From positions 62,001 through 126,000 of the forward strand of contig NZ_LSSW01000006.1 in NCBI RefSeq assembly GCF_001567565.1: a stretch of DNA of 64,000 nt, read 5' to 3'. A program made the translations under genes and the position numbers. Shown here piece by piece: positions 44,062 to 52,647 of this stretch (the first letter of the stretch is position 1; each line of letters begins with the position of its first letter). Below the pieces are notes generated by a model. The model was not told the DNA's origin. It ran no database searches and saw nothing but the letters and a program-made list of their open reading frames with translations. The DNA is from Ectopseudomonas composti (lineage in GTDB: Bacteria; Pseudomonadota; Gammaproteobacteria; Pseudomonadales; Pseudomonadaceae).

Positions 44062-44337
44062 CAGGCCGTCGCCAGGGGAGACGATCGGGCTCAGGTAGAG
44101 CATGTATTCGCGGCCGCTGGCGCTCTTGAGGCGGTACTGTGCCTCCAGCAGCAGCACGTTCATGGGGGTGGTGAAGATCAGCGAGAAGGGCGTGCGATAA
44201 CCGTTGTTCGCCACGGCTCCCTCTACCAGCCTGTGCAGGGTCAGTTGGACGGGATCGGGAACGGTCTCTGCCGTGAACAACTGGCCGATTTCCGCGTTGA
44301 AAGACCGAGCCTTGAGGCCTTGGGTATCGATGAGCAT
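44035..44337 (-). CDS. DUF6916 family protein
   Basis: The 100-residue protein ends LLLEAQYRLKSASGREYMLYL...GLRHYQAQFN, the pattern of small DUF6916 proteins (a final YxAxFN) that are found beside tail-collar genes. No signal peptide or membrane segment is visible. It is convergent with collar protein 2 and divergent from the GNAT gene 64 bp away. The function is unknown. Confidence 0.7.
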   Translation of the reverse strand: MLIDTQGLKARSFNAEIGQLFTAETVPDPVQLTLHRLVEGAVANNGYRTPFSLIFTTPMNVLLLEAQYRLKSASGREYMLYLSPIVSPGDGLRHYQAQFN

Positions 44338-44401
44338 GGGTCACTCCCTGTGCTTAGGAATAATTGGCATTGCCTGCCAAGCAGGGGAAATATAGCAGCC
44401 C

Positions 44402-44893
44402 ATGAACGAGATGAAGGCCGGCAGTGAGCTCCAGCGACGTGTTGCTAGTGAGGCCGACGAGCCCTGGCTGCGCCAGCTATTCGCCCAACTGCGGGGTCTG
44501 CAGCCTGAGCTGCTGGCAGCCTGTCCCCAATTGCTGGAGCAGCAATGGCAACTGCAGCGCCAGGTTTTCGCCAGTCATTACCCGGATGCCCGTACTGAGG
44601 TCGTACTGATCGATGCAGAGCCGGTCGGGGCACTCACCTGGCACGAGGGAGCGCAAGCCATTCGCCTGCTGGATATCGGCCTGCTGGAGCGCTACCGCGG
44701 GCAGGGCCTGGGAGAGCGCTTGCTGAAGGCGCTGATCGGCAAGGCCGACCTGCAGGGCAAGGCGCTGGAGCTGGCGGTGATGCGCCACAATCCCGCTCTG
44801 CGTCTCTACCAGCGGCTGGGGTTTCGTGCCCTATCCGGCGCGGAGGATGCGGTTCAGCTCCAGATGCGCCGCGAGCCGCAGTCAGCAGCCTGA
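44402..44893 (+). CDS. GNAT family N-acetyltransferase
   Basis: The 163-residue protein has the GNAT core: beta strands around VVLIDAEPVGALTW, the acetyl-CoA loop ERYRGQGLGERLLKALI and the late NPALRLYQRLGFRAL. The substrate is unknown. It lies inside the collar/secretion block and ends 6 bp before the 3' end of the convergent M50-HlyD gene, which suggests it belongs to the block. It might modify a block protein, but nothing shows this directly. Confidence 0.85.
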   Translation: MNEMKAGSELQRRVASEADEPWLRQLFAQLRGLQPELLAACPQLLEQQWQLQRQVFASHYPDARTEVVLIDAEPVGALTWHEGAQAIRLLDIGLLERYRGQGLGERLLKALIGKADLQGKALELAVMRHNPALRLYQRLGFRALSGAEDAVQLQMRREPQSAA

Positions 44894-44899
44894 CGTACC

Positions 44900-46993
44900 T
44901 CAGAAACCACTCTCGCGTACGCCAAGTGCCGCGATCCGCCGCCAGGCGGCGCCCAGCAGCGACTGGCGTTCACCGTCCAGCACCACCATGCCGCGCAGGG
45001 GATGATCGGGGTGGATGTCGCCATCCAGCAGGGTCAGGCGTACGCCATATTGCGCCTGCACCGGTTCCGCACGGCGCTGTGCGTCGCGGCGTACAGCGAT
45101 GGGGCCACCGTGATCGGAGCTGAGTGCTTCCAGCTCCAGGTAGGCGACGCCAGTGGCGTCCACCTCGTCCAGCCGCACTCGCATTGCCGGGCGTGCCGGA
45201 TCGTCGGTGATGAAACGTCCCTCGTTACCCGCTTCGATCCGCCAGAGACTTTCTTCGGCCAGATAACCGCGTAGGCGTAGCCCCGGCTCGACGATGCGCG
45301 CCAGCGCCTCGGCCGGATGCAGCCAGCGGTCAGGGGTCAGGTCGCGTTGCAGGTCGCGTACTGTGCCGGCCTGCGGGGCGCGCAGTTGCAGGCGCTCACG
45401 CTGGGCGGCCAGGCCGCGGTATTCGGCCACCGCTTCGGCCAGGCGTTGTTCGAGGATGCCGGCATCGGCCGCCGTTTCGCTGCGTGCGGACTGGCGGCGT
45501 AGCTGTAACTGAAGAATGTCGATTTCGCGACGGACGATGGCCTGGCGCGAGTCGAGATCGGGTGAGTCCAGCTCCAGCAGCAGGTCGCCAGCCGCAACGC
45601 TCTGGCCGTCCTGCACGTGCACGGCTTTCAGGCGAGCGGCTACCGGCGCATGCAGGGCGCTGGTACGTGACGCTTCGAGCAGGGCCGGTATTTCCACCGA
45701 GCTGCGCCAGGGCACCACCAGCACCAGCAGTACTGCGCCAAGGGCGAGGCCGGTGATCAGTACCTTGCGCGAGTCAGCCTGCTCGCGGCGTTGCCACCAC
45801 TCTCCCAGTTCGCGCCAGATGGGCAGACCGATGAACCAGAGCAGTTCCACCAGCATCAGGAAGATGCCGAGCACCTTGAAGAACAGGTGATAGACCGCCA
45901 GCGCGATACCAAGGAACAGGATCGCGCGCCATATCCAGGAACCGTAGCCCCAGATCAGCAGGCGCCGGGTCATGCTGGGCGACCAGGGTTCCGGTGCCGG
46001 CTCGCCATAGCCGAACAGCGCTTCGCGCAGGCGCCAGCGACACAGGGCGAAGGCACGGTTCTGCAGGTTATCGACGCCCCACAGGTCGCTGATCAGGAAG
46101 TAGCCATCGAAGCGCATGAAGGGGTTGAGGTTGATCACCAGGGTGGTGATCCAGGTGGCGCTGGCCAGCATGAAGGCCGAGGTGCGCAAGGGGCCGTCTG
46201 GCAGCAATGACCAGGCCAGCAGTGCCAGCACCGCCAACAACAGCTCGGCGAACACACCGCCTGCGCCGATCAGCAGTCGCGAGCGCCGGTCGCGCACGCG
46301 CCAGGCGTCGCTGACGTCGGTATAGAACATCGGCAGCATCACCATGAACGCCAGGCCCATGCTCTGTACCCGACAGCCGGCACGCTTGGCCATGAAGGCG
46401 TGGCCGAACTCGTGACAGAGCTTGGCGAACGTCAGCGCGACTCCGAAGGCCAGGGCTCCACCGAGGCTGAACAGGTGGGGGAAGGTGGCAAGAAAGCGCT
46501 GCCAGTCGCGCATCACCAGGAACAGTCCCAGGGCGAAGACCAGCGGCAGGCCCCAGCGCAGCAGCCAGGAACCGTGGCGTTCGAGCACGGGCCAGGCGCG
46601 GTTGAGGAAAGGATCGGGCCGCCACAGTGGAATGCGAAAGAACAGGTATTGATGCAGCACCCGTTTCCACGGACTTTGGCGCTGGGCGGCGGCTTTCATC
46701 GCGTAGCTGGCGCGCTGTTTGTCGTCCAGGGCGGCGATCAGGTCGTGGTTGCTGAGAAAACGCAGCATGTCCTCCAGTTCGGCCTGGCCCAATGGCAGGC
46801 CAGGTTCGGCATTGGCGGCGGCCAGAACACGCTGCGGCTCGCCCAGTGTCCAGTGACGCAGCAGGCGTACGGCGGCGGCGCCGAGTTTGAAATAGCGACC
46901 GCGTAGCGGGTCTGCCAGCGTCCACTGTGGCGCGCCGTCAAGGCCGGGGGCTGCCGGTGACAGCTGCAGGTCGGGGCGCAGGGCAGGCAACAT
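44900..46993 (-). CDS. M50 (site-2-protease-like) metalloprotease fused to HlyD adaptor
   Basis: The 697-residue protein starts with a small PqqD-like/winged-helix-like domain (about 1-95; WTLADPLRGRYFKLG), followed by a polytopic M50 region with the zinc motif HEFGH (residues 194-198) and the second site NPFMRFDGYF (290-299, Asp296), about six membrane segments, then a lipoyl/HlyD half-motif (LHAPVAARLKAVHVQDGQSVAAGDLLLELDSPDL, about 445-480), a coiled coil and a beta-barrel domain. Both catalytic motifs look intact. It is the last gene of a three-gene operon; its ATG overlaps the stop of the GAF-HlyD gene (TGATG). Confidence 0.88.
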   Translation of the reverse strand: MLPALRPDLQLSPAAPGLDGAPQWTLADPLRGRYFKLGAAAVRLLRHWTLGEPQRVLAAANAEPGLPLGQAELEDMLRFLSNHDLIAALDDKQRASYAMKAAAQRQSPWKRVLHQYLFFRIPLWRPDPFLNRAWPVLERHGSWLLRWGLPLVFALGLFLVMRDWQRFLATFPHLFSLGGALAFGVALTFAKLCHEFGHAFMAKRAGCRVQSMGLAFMVMLPMFYTDVSDAWRVRDRRSRLLIGAGGVFAELLLAVLALLAWSLLPDGPLRTSAFMLASATWITTLVINLNPFMRFDGYFLISDLWGVDNLQNRAFALCRWRLREALFGYGEPAPEPWSPSMTRRLLIWGYGSWIWRAILFLGIALAVYHLFFKVLGIFLMLVELLWFIGLPIWRELGEWWQRREQADSRKVLITGLALGAVLLVLVVPWRSSVEIPALLEASRTSALHAPVAARLKAVHVQDGQSVAAGDLLLELDSPDLDSRQAIVRREIDILQLQLRRQSARSETAADAGILEQRLAEAVAEYRGLAAQRERLQLRAPQAGTVRDLQRDLTPDRWLHPAEALARIVEPGLRLRGYLAEESLWRIEAGNEGRFITDDPARPAMRVRLDEVDATGVAYLELEALSSDHGGPIAVRRDAQRRAEPVQAQYGVRLTLLDGDIHPDHPLRGMVVLDGERQSLLGAAWRRIAALGVRESGF

Positions 46994-48312
46994 CAGAAAC
47001 CGAGGCTCTGGCGGGCGGCGGCCAGGGGGCGACGCAGCAGGTAATAGGCCAGCGGGGCTCGCTCACCGAACAGCTTGGCGGTGCCTCGCAGCCCTACGCG
47101 CGGTGGCGCCTCGACGAAGCGCGCATCCAGGCGATAGGCCAACTGCCCGGCGGCGGTGGTCTGGGCTTCGTAGGCGGAGCGCTCAAGCTGCGCCGCATGG
47201 CGATTGAGCGGATCGCTGTCGAGAAACAGTGCCACTTCGGCACCCGGCTGCAGGGCAATGGCGTCACCCACGGGGAGTTCGATACGCAATTCGGCCTGGG
47301 TCGGGTCGGCGATCTGCATCAGCCGCTCGCCGGTCTGCACGGGCTTGCCGGTCAGGCGCTCGGCGTCGGCGAAAACCGCGATGCCCGCCCGCTCGGCGCG
47401 CACTTCGCTGCGAGCCAGCAGTTGCCGGGCATAGTCGCGCTCGGCACGCTTCTGCTCGACGCGCGCAGCCAGCAGGTCGAGGCGGGCGCTGGATTCGGCA
47501 TCGGCAAAGGCGCGCTGGCTGTTGGCCTTGAGTTCGGCCTCTGCCACGCCCAGCGCGCGCTCCGCGACGTCAGCCTGGGCCTTGAGGCTGGTGGCATCGA
47601 AGCGCACCAGCAGGTCGCCGGTCGCGACGCTCTGGTTGGGTTTGACCAGGAACTCGGCGATCACGCCATCCAGCGGCGCAGCGACAACACGGCCGCCCAG
47701 CGGCACGACTTCGGCAGGCGCCAGTACCGACTGGCGCACCGGGATCAGCAACAGCAGCGAAAGTGCGGCCGCAACCGCCACCAGCTTCTTGCGTGGCCAG
47801 CGCATGCGCCAGGGCTTGTGTGGCTGCAGCGCCAGCCAGGCGTGAGCGTAGGTGTCGGCCAGCTGCCTGAGCAGCGACTGCTCGGCGTCGCTGAAAGGGT
47901 TGTCGCGGGCCAGCCACAGGCCGCCGAAGGTTTCGCCACTGCGATTCTTCAGCGGCAGCCAGTAGGCATGTGCGGCGGACAGATCGTTCATGTCCGCGCG
48001 CGTCTGTTCGTCCAGATGGCAGGGGTCGACGTTATGTCCCTCATCCAGACGTTCGTGCTTGAGCAGGGTCTCGCTGGCCCGTTCGACGAAGGCGACGAAG
48101 GGAGAATGCGCCTCCACCACGCTGATGCCGGTCAGCGCCTGCACCTTGCCGGCGATCAACAGCGCCGCATGGCGAAAACCGAACAATGCCTGGCCGTCAT
48201 TGACCATGGCGAAGGCCAGCTGTTCGCAGTTGGCGGCCTTGCGCGCCTGTTGCTCGAGGCCCAGAAACAGGGCGAAAACGCGCTCTGCCGTGCCGGGCAG
48301 TGGTGCGTTCAT
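46993..48312 (-). CDS. HlyD-type adaptor with N-terminal GAF-like domain
   Basis: The 439-residue protein has a cytoplasmic GAF-like domain (about residues 1-160; FGFRHAALLIAGK, AYWLPLKNRSGETFGGLWLAR), one membrane helix (about 177-191, LVAVAAALSLLLLIPV) and a periplasmic adaptor with lipoyl halves (VVAAPLDGVIAEFLVKPNQSVATGDLLVRFD), a coiled coil and a beta-barrel. The membrane helix puts the GAF domain inside and the adaptor outside, an uncommon layout that could couple a cytoplasmic signal to export. Start and stop overlap the flanking genes by 4 and 1 bases. Confidence 0.85.
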   Translation of the reverse strand: MNAPLPGTAERVFALFLGLEQQARKAANCEQLAFAMVNDGQALFGFRHAALLIAGKVQALTGISVVEAHSPFVAFVERASETLLKHERLDEGHNVDPCHLDEQTRADMNDLSAAHAYWLPLKNRSGETFGGLWLARDNPFSDAEQSLLRQLADTYAHAWLALQPHKPWRMRWPRKKLVAVAAALSLLLLIPVRQSVLAPAEVVPLGGRVVAAPLDGVIAEFLVKPNQSVATGDLLVRFDATSLKAQADVAERALGVAEAELKANSQRAFADAESSARLDLLAARVEQKRAERDYARQLLARSEVRAERAGIAVFADAERLTGKPVQTGERLMQIADPTQAELRIELPVGDAIALQPGAEVALFLDSDPLNRHAAQLERSAYEAQTTAAGQLAYRLDARFVEAPPRVGLRGTAKLFGERAPLAYYLLRRPLAAARQSLGF

Positions 48313-49091
48313 TCCGTCACCTGGAACTGGGCCGTACCACTCATGCCGGCGAGCAGGCCCTGGACGTCATCGGGCAGGCTACCGATCAGCAGCAGGGTCT
48401 GGCTGCCTTCATCGATACGTGCACCTAGGCGCTTGACCTTGGCCTTGATCGGCTTGCCGGTTTCGTCGGGGGTGAAGTCGAAGGTCTGCTCCGGCTGCAG
48501 GCGGCTGAGCCAGCTCGACGGCACCAGCAGGTAGATTTCCAGCGTGCCGTTGTCCACCACATCCAGCAGCGGAGTGCCGCTGGCCACACTCTCGTGGGGT
48601 TGGGCGCGGCGCAGAACCACGCGCCCATTGAAGGGCGCCGTGACGCTGCAGCGCTTCACCTGTACCTGGTACACCTGGGTTTCGGCCTGAGCTTGTGCCT
48701 GCCGAGCCTCGGCCAGTGCCACTTCGAAGCGACCCACCGAGTTGAGGGCGGCCAGCTGTTTCTTGTGGTTCAGCTCTTCGCGGGTAGCCCGAGCTGCAGC
48801 CTGGGCGGCATTGAGCTGAGCCTGATAGGCGCTGCAGTCGAAGCGCACCAGTACGTCGCCCTTGTTGAACTTCTGACCATCGCTGAACGGCATCTCGATG
48901 ATACGGCCAGGCAGCTCGCTGGAAAGCACGGCCTGGTTGTGCGCGCGCAGTACACCACGGACCTGGCGCTCGGCGGATTGCGTGGCGACCGGCGTCAGTG
49001 AGTCGAGTAGTGGGTCTTCGGCGCAGGCCAGCGAGCTGAATGCAACGATCAGCAAGCCAAAGAGGGTGGGGAGAGGGCTGTGGCGCGGCAT
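48309..49091 (-). CDS. Periplasmic adaptor (HlyD/RND membrane-fusion type)
   Basis: The 260-residue protein has a signal peptide (LFGLLIVAFSSLACA), lipoyl halves (AVLSSELPGRIIEMPFSDGQKFNKGDVLVRFDCSAY, split by a short hairpin of coiled coil) and a beta-barrel domain. It is shorter than usual for RND adaptors. It is the first gene of the adaptor operon; GAF-HlyD overlaps it by 4 bases. It is divergent from the transglutaminase operon (222 bp). Confidence 0.85.
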   Translation of the reverse strand: MPRHSPLPTLFGLLIVAFSSLACAEDPLLDSLTPVATQSAERQVRGVLRAHNQAVLSSELPGRIIEMPFSDGQKFNKGDVLVRFDCSAYQAQLNAAQAAARATREELNHKKQLAALNSVGRFEVALAEARQAQAQAETQVYQVQVKRCSVTAPFNGRVVLRRAQPHESVASGTPLLDVVDNGTLEIYLLVPSSWLSRLQPEQTFDFTPDETGKPIKAKVKRLGARIDEGSQTLLLIGSLPDDVQGLLAGMSGTAQFQVTE

Positions 49092-49161
49092 GGCATACGT
49101 CCTTGCATGGAGTCAGCGCAGTCTACGGTAGAAGCCGATCATGGCAAATTGGCCGTAACAG

Positions 49162-49178
49162 CGCATCTAGATGGTGCA
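49162..49178 (+). promoter_or_regulatory. NtrC-like binding site upstream of transglutaminase operon
   Basis: CGCATC-TAGAT-GGTGCA matches TGCACC-N5-GGTGCA at 10 of 12 positions. The centre is about 117 bp upstream of the start predicted from the sigma-54 element, a usual distance for an NtrC enhancer. Confidence 0.5.
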
Positions 49179-49260
49179 TGATGTCGACTCTGGTGCGCGC
49201 GCGGCCTGCTTCTGGTGCGCCAGGTCTCCGATCAGCCTAGCTGGCGTGAGGCCTGGGCCC

Positions 49261-49275
49261 TGGCATAAGTCTTGC
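49261..49275 (+). promoter_or_regulatory. Sigma-54 promoter of the transglutaminase/ATP-grasp operon
   Basis: TGGCATAAGTCTTGC matches TGGCACG-N4-TTGC at 9 of 11 fixed positions, with the GG and GC dinucleotides correctly spaced. The start would be near 49287, 27 nt before GTG 49314. Confidence 0.6.
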
Positions 49276-49313
49276 GCTGCACTGGGTATCGTCCAGGCTA
49301 GCAGGAGGCCGCC

Positions 49314-52300
49314 GTGTCGATTCATGTCGCGCTGCATCATGTCACCCACTACCGCTACGACCGCGCGGTCAACCTCGGGCCGCAGGTCGTTCGTCTGCGG
49401 CCGGCGCCGCACAGCCGCACACGCATTCTTTCCTACTCGCTGAAGGTCGAGCCTGGCGAGCACTTCATCAACTGGCAGCAGGACCCGCAGGGCAACTACC
49501 TGGCGCGTCTGGTCTTCCCGGAGAAGACCCGCGAGCTGAAGGTCGAGGTGGATCTGGTCGCCGAGATGGCGGTGTTCAATCCCTTCGACTTTTTCCTCGA
49601 GCCCTACGCCGAGCGCATTCCGTTCACCTACACCGAAGGCGAGCAACGCGAGCTGGCGCCCTACCTGGTCAAGCTGCCAGCCACGCCGCTATTCGCCAAG
49701 TACCTGGCGAGCATCTCCCGCGAACCGGTGCCGAGCATCGATTTCCTGGTGGCGCTGAATCAGCGTCTGTCGACCGATATCCAGTACCTGATTCGCATGG
49801 AGCCCGGCGTGCAGACGCCCGAGCAAAGCCTGGAGAACGCCTCCGGTTCCTGTCGCGATTCGGCCTGGCTGCTGGTGCAACTGATGCGCCACATGGGCCT
49901 GGCGGCGCGCTTCGTTTCTGGCTACCTGATTCAGCTCACGGCCGACGTCAAATCCCTCGACGGCCCCAGCGGTACCGACAAGGACTTCACCGATCTGCAC
50001 GCCTGGTGCGAGGTGTACCTGCCCGGCGCCGGCTGGATCGGCCTCGATCCCACCAGCGGCCTGTTCGCTGGCGAAGGCCACATCCCGCTGGCGTGTAGCC
50101 CGGAGCCGTCTTCGGCGGCGCCGATCACCGGTGGGTTGGACGAGTGCGAGGTGGCGTTCGAGCACCTGATGAGCGTCGAGCGCGTGTGGGAGGCGCCACG
50201 CGTCACCAAGCCCTACAGCGAGGCGCAGTGGCAGGCTATCCAGGCGCTGGGACGGCAGATCGACGAGGATCTGCAAAAACATGACGTGCGCCTGACCATG
50301 GGCGGCGAGCCGACCTTCGTCGCCCTCGACTATCCCGATGACGACGAGTGGAACACGGCCGCTCTCGGCCCGAACAAGCGTCGCCTGGCTGCTGATCTGT
50401 TCTATCGCCTGCGTGAGCATTACGCGCCCAAGGCACTGGTGCATTTCGGCCAGGGCAAGTGGTACCCGGGCGAGCAGTTGCCGCGCTGGTCGCTGAACTG
50501 CTTCTGGCGCCGCGACGGTGAGCCGCTGTGGCATGAGCCGAAGCTGCTGGCTGACGAGAAACGTGGCTATGGCGCCACCGCCGAGACCGCCGAGCGCTTC
50601 CTGGCGACTCTGGCCGCGCGCCTGAACGTGGATGCCGGCAACGTCTTTCCGGCCTATGAGGACTGGTTCTACTACCTGTGGCGCGAGCGCAAGCTGCCGG
50701 ACAACGTCACTCCCGATGATCCGCGTCTGAGCGACCCGCTGGAGCGTGAACGCCTGCGCAAGGTGTTCGAGCAGGGCCTCGATAGCGTGGTCGGCCATGT
50801 GTTGCCACTGGCCCGCCAGGTGGTGGGCGAGGGCTGGCAGAGCGGGCGCTGGTTCCTGCGTGACGAGCACTGCCGCCTGCTGCCGGGTGATTCGGCGCTG
50901 GGTTACCGCCTGCCGCTGGATTCGTTGCCCTGGGTCAGCCAGGCCGATTACCCCTATATCAACCCGGTCGATCCCAGTCAGACGCTGCCGCCCTTGCCCA
51001 GCCCGGCGCAGGTCCAGCGCCAGTTGCGTGGTGTCTGGCGTGGCGCCAGCGCCAATGTGCAGAGCGTGCGCCCGGCCAGCGGGCAATCGGCTGCCGGTAT
51101 AGTACGCACCGCGCTGTGTGCCGAGCCGCGCGAGGGCAGGCTGTACCTGTTCATGCCGCCGCTGAGCCACCTCGAGGATTATCTGGAGCTGGTCGCGGCC
51201 ATCGAGGCTGTGGCTGCCGAGCTCAATTGCCCGGTGCTGATGGAAGGCTACGAGCCGCCGCTCGACCCGCGTCTGCAGTATTTCCGCGTCACCCCTGATC
51301 CGGGCGTGATCGAGGTGAATATCCACCCGGCGGCCAGCTGGGATGAGCTGGTCGAGCGTTGCGAGTTTCTCTACGAGGCGGCGCGCCAGTCGCGTCTGTC
51401 CAGCGAGAAGTTCATGATCGACGGGCGCCACACCGGCACCGGCGGCGGCAACCACTTCGTCCTCGGCGGGGCGACGCCGAGCGATTCGCCGTTCCTGCGC
51501 CGTCCCGATCTGCTGCGCAGCCTGATCAGCTACTGGCATAACCATCCGTCGCTGTCCTACCTGTTCAGCGGTCTGTTCATTGGCCCGACCTCGCAGGCGC
51601 CGCGGGTGGATGAGGCGCGCAACGATGCGCTGTACGAGCTGGAGATCGCCTTCGCGCAAATGCCTGAGCCTGGCCGCGACTGCCCGCCGTGGCTGGTCGA
51701 CCGCCTGCTGCGCAACCTTTTGGTGGATGTCACCGGCAATACCCACCGCGCCGAGTTCTGCATCGACAAGCTGTACTCGCCGGACTCGGCCAGCGGCCGC
51801 CTCGGCTTGCTGGAACTGCGCGCCTTCGAGATGCCGCCACACGCGCAGATGAGCCTGGCCCAGCAACTGCTGCTGCGTGCGCTGATCGCGCGCTTCTGGC
51901 AGGAGCCCTATCGCCCGGCCAAGCTGGTGCGCTGGGGCACCGAGTTGCACGACCGCTACCTGCTGCCGCATTTCGTCGAGCAGGACTTCGCCGACGTGCT
52001 GCAGGAACTGGGCTGCTTCGGCTATCGCCTGCGCAGCGAGTGGTTCGCCCCGCACTTCGAATTTCGCTTTCCCAAGGCTGGCGATTTCGCGGTCAAGGGC
52101 ATCGACCTGGAGTTGCGCCAGGCGCTGGAGCCCTGGCATGTGCTGGGCGAGGAGGGCGCCACCGGCGGCACGGTACGGTATGTCGACTCGTCGCTGGAGC
52201 GCATGCAGGTCAAGGTGGCGGGGATGGCGCCGGATCGCTACGTGCTGACCTGCAACGGCGTACCGGTGCCGCTGCGGCCTACCGGCAAAGTCGGCGAGTT

Positions 52301-52607
52301 CGTCGGGGGCGTGCGCTTTCGTGCCTGGCAGCCGGCCAGTTGTCTGCAGCCGACCATCGGCGTGCACGCGCCACTGGTGTTCGATCTGATCGACACCTGG
52401 ATGCAGCGCTCGCTGGGTGGTTGCCAGTACCATGTCGCGCATCCGGGCGGGCGCAACTACGACAGCCTGCCGGTCAACGCCTACGAGGCCGAGAGCCGGC
52501 GCCTGGCGCGCTTCTTCCGATTGGGCCACAGCCCAGGCAAGCGCCCGGCCCTGCAACCGATAGACAATAATGAACTGCCGATGACCCTGGATCTGCGTCG
52601 AGTTTGA
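49314..52607 (+). CDS. Transglutaminase-like / DUF2126 protein
   Basis: The 1097-residue protein has an N-terminal bacterial transglutaminase-like domain (about 1-260) with an intact triad: Cys180 in SGSCRDSAWLL, His229 in DLHAWCEVYLPG and Asp245 in WIGLDPTSGL. The rest (about 320-1090) is DUF2126, beginning LTMGGEPTFVALDYP; Iyer and Aravind grouped this with amidoligase-type systems. GTG 49314 follows AGGAGG by 5 bases. It is the first gene of an operon with the ATP-grasp/alpha-E and second transglutaminase genes. The substrate is unknown; formation and cleavage of peptide-like amides is the family hypothesis. Confidence 0.92.
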   Translation: MSIHVALHHVTHYRYDRAVNLGPQVVRLRPAPHSRTRILSYSLKVEPGEHFINWQQDPQGNYLARLVFPEKTRELKVEVDLVAEMAVFNPFDFFLEPYAERIPFTYTEGEQRELAPYLVKLPATPLFAKYLASISREPVPSIDFLVALNQRLSTDIQYLIRMEPGVQTPEQSLENASGSCRDSAWLLVQLMRHMGLAARFVSGYLIQLTADVKSLDGPSGTDKDFTDLHAWCEVYLPGAGWIGLDPTSGLFAGEGHIPLACSPEPSSAAPITGGLDECEVAFEHLMSVERVWEAPRVTKPYSEAQWQAIQALGRQIDEDLQKHDVRLTMGGEPTFVALDYPDDDEWNTAALGPNKRRLAADLFYRLREHYAPKALVHFGQGKWYPGEQLPRWSLNCFWRRDGEPLWHEPKLLADEKRGYGATAETAERFLATLAARLNVDAGNVFPAYEDWFYYLWRERKLPDNVTPDDPRLSDPLERERLRKVFEQGLDSVVGHVLPLARQVVGEGWQSGRWFLRDEHCRLLPGDSALGYRLPLDSLPWVSQADYPYINPVDPSQTLPPLPSPAQVQRQLRGVWRGASANVQSVRPASGQSAAGIVRTALCAEPREGRLYLFMPPLSHLEDYLELVAAIEAVAAELNCPVLMEGYEPPLDPRLQYFRVTPDPGVIEVNIHPAASWDELVERCEFLYEAARQSRLSSEKFMIDGRHTGTGGGNHFVLGGATPSDSPFLRRPDLLRSLISYWHNHPSLSYLFSGLFIGPTSQAPRVDEARNDALYELEIAFAQMPEPGRDCPPWLVDRLLRNLLVDVTGNTHRAEFCIDKLYSPDSASGRLGLLELRAFEMPPHAQMSLAQQLLLRALIARFWQEPYRPAKLVRWGTELHDRYLLPHFVEQDFADVLQELGCFGYRLRSEWFAPHFEFRFPKAGDFAVKGIDLELRQALEPWHVLGEEGATGGTVRYVDSSLERMQVKVAGMAPDRYVLTCNGVPVPLRPTGKVGEFVGGVRFRAWQPASCLQPTIGVHAPLVFDLIDTWMQRSLGGCQYHVAHPGGRNYDSLPVNAYEAESRRLARFFRLGHSPGKRPALQPIDNNELPMTLDLRRV

Positions 52608-52647
52608 CGACATGTTGCACACATGAGTGTCGGTTGCCGCGATCAGT

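Noticed and set aside
42836..44337. Prophage remnant
   Set aside because: Only tail-collar and DUF6916 genes are present; no structural, lysis, integrase or terminase genes and no attachment repeats.
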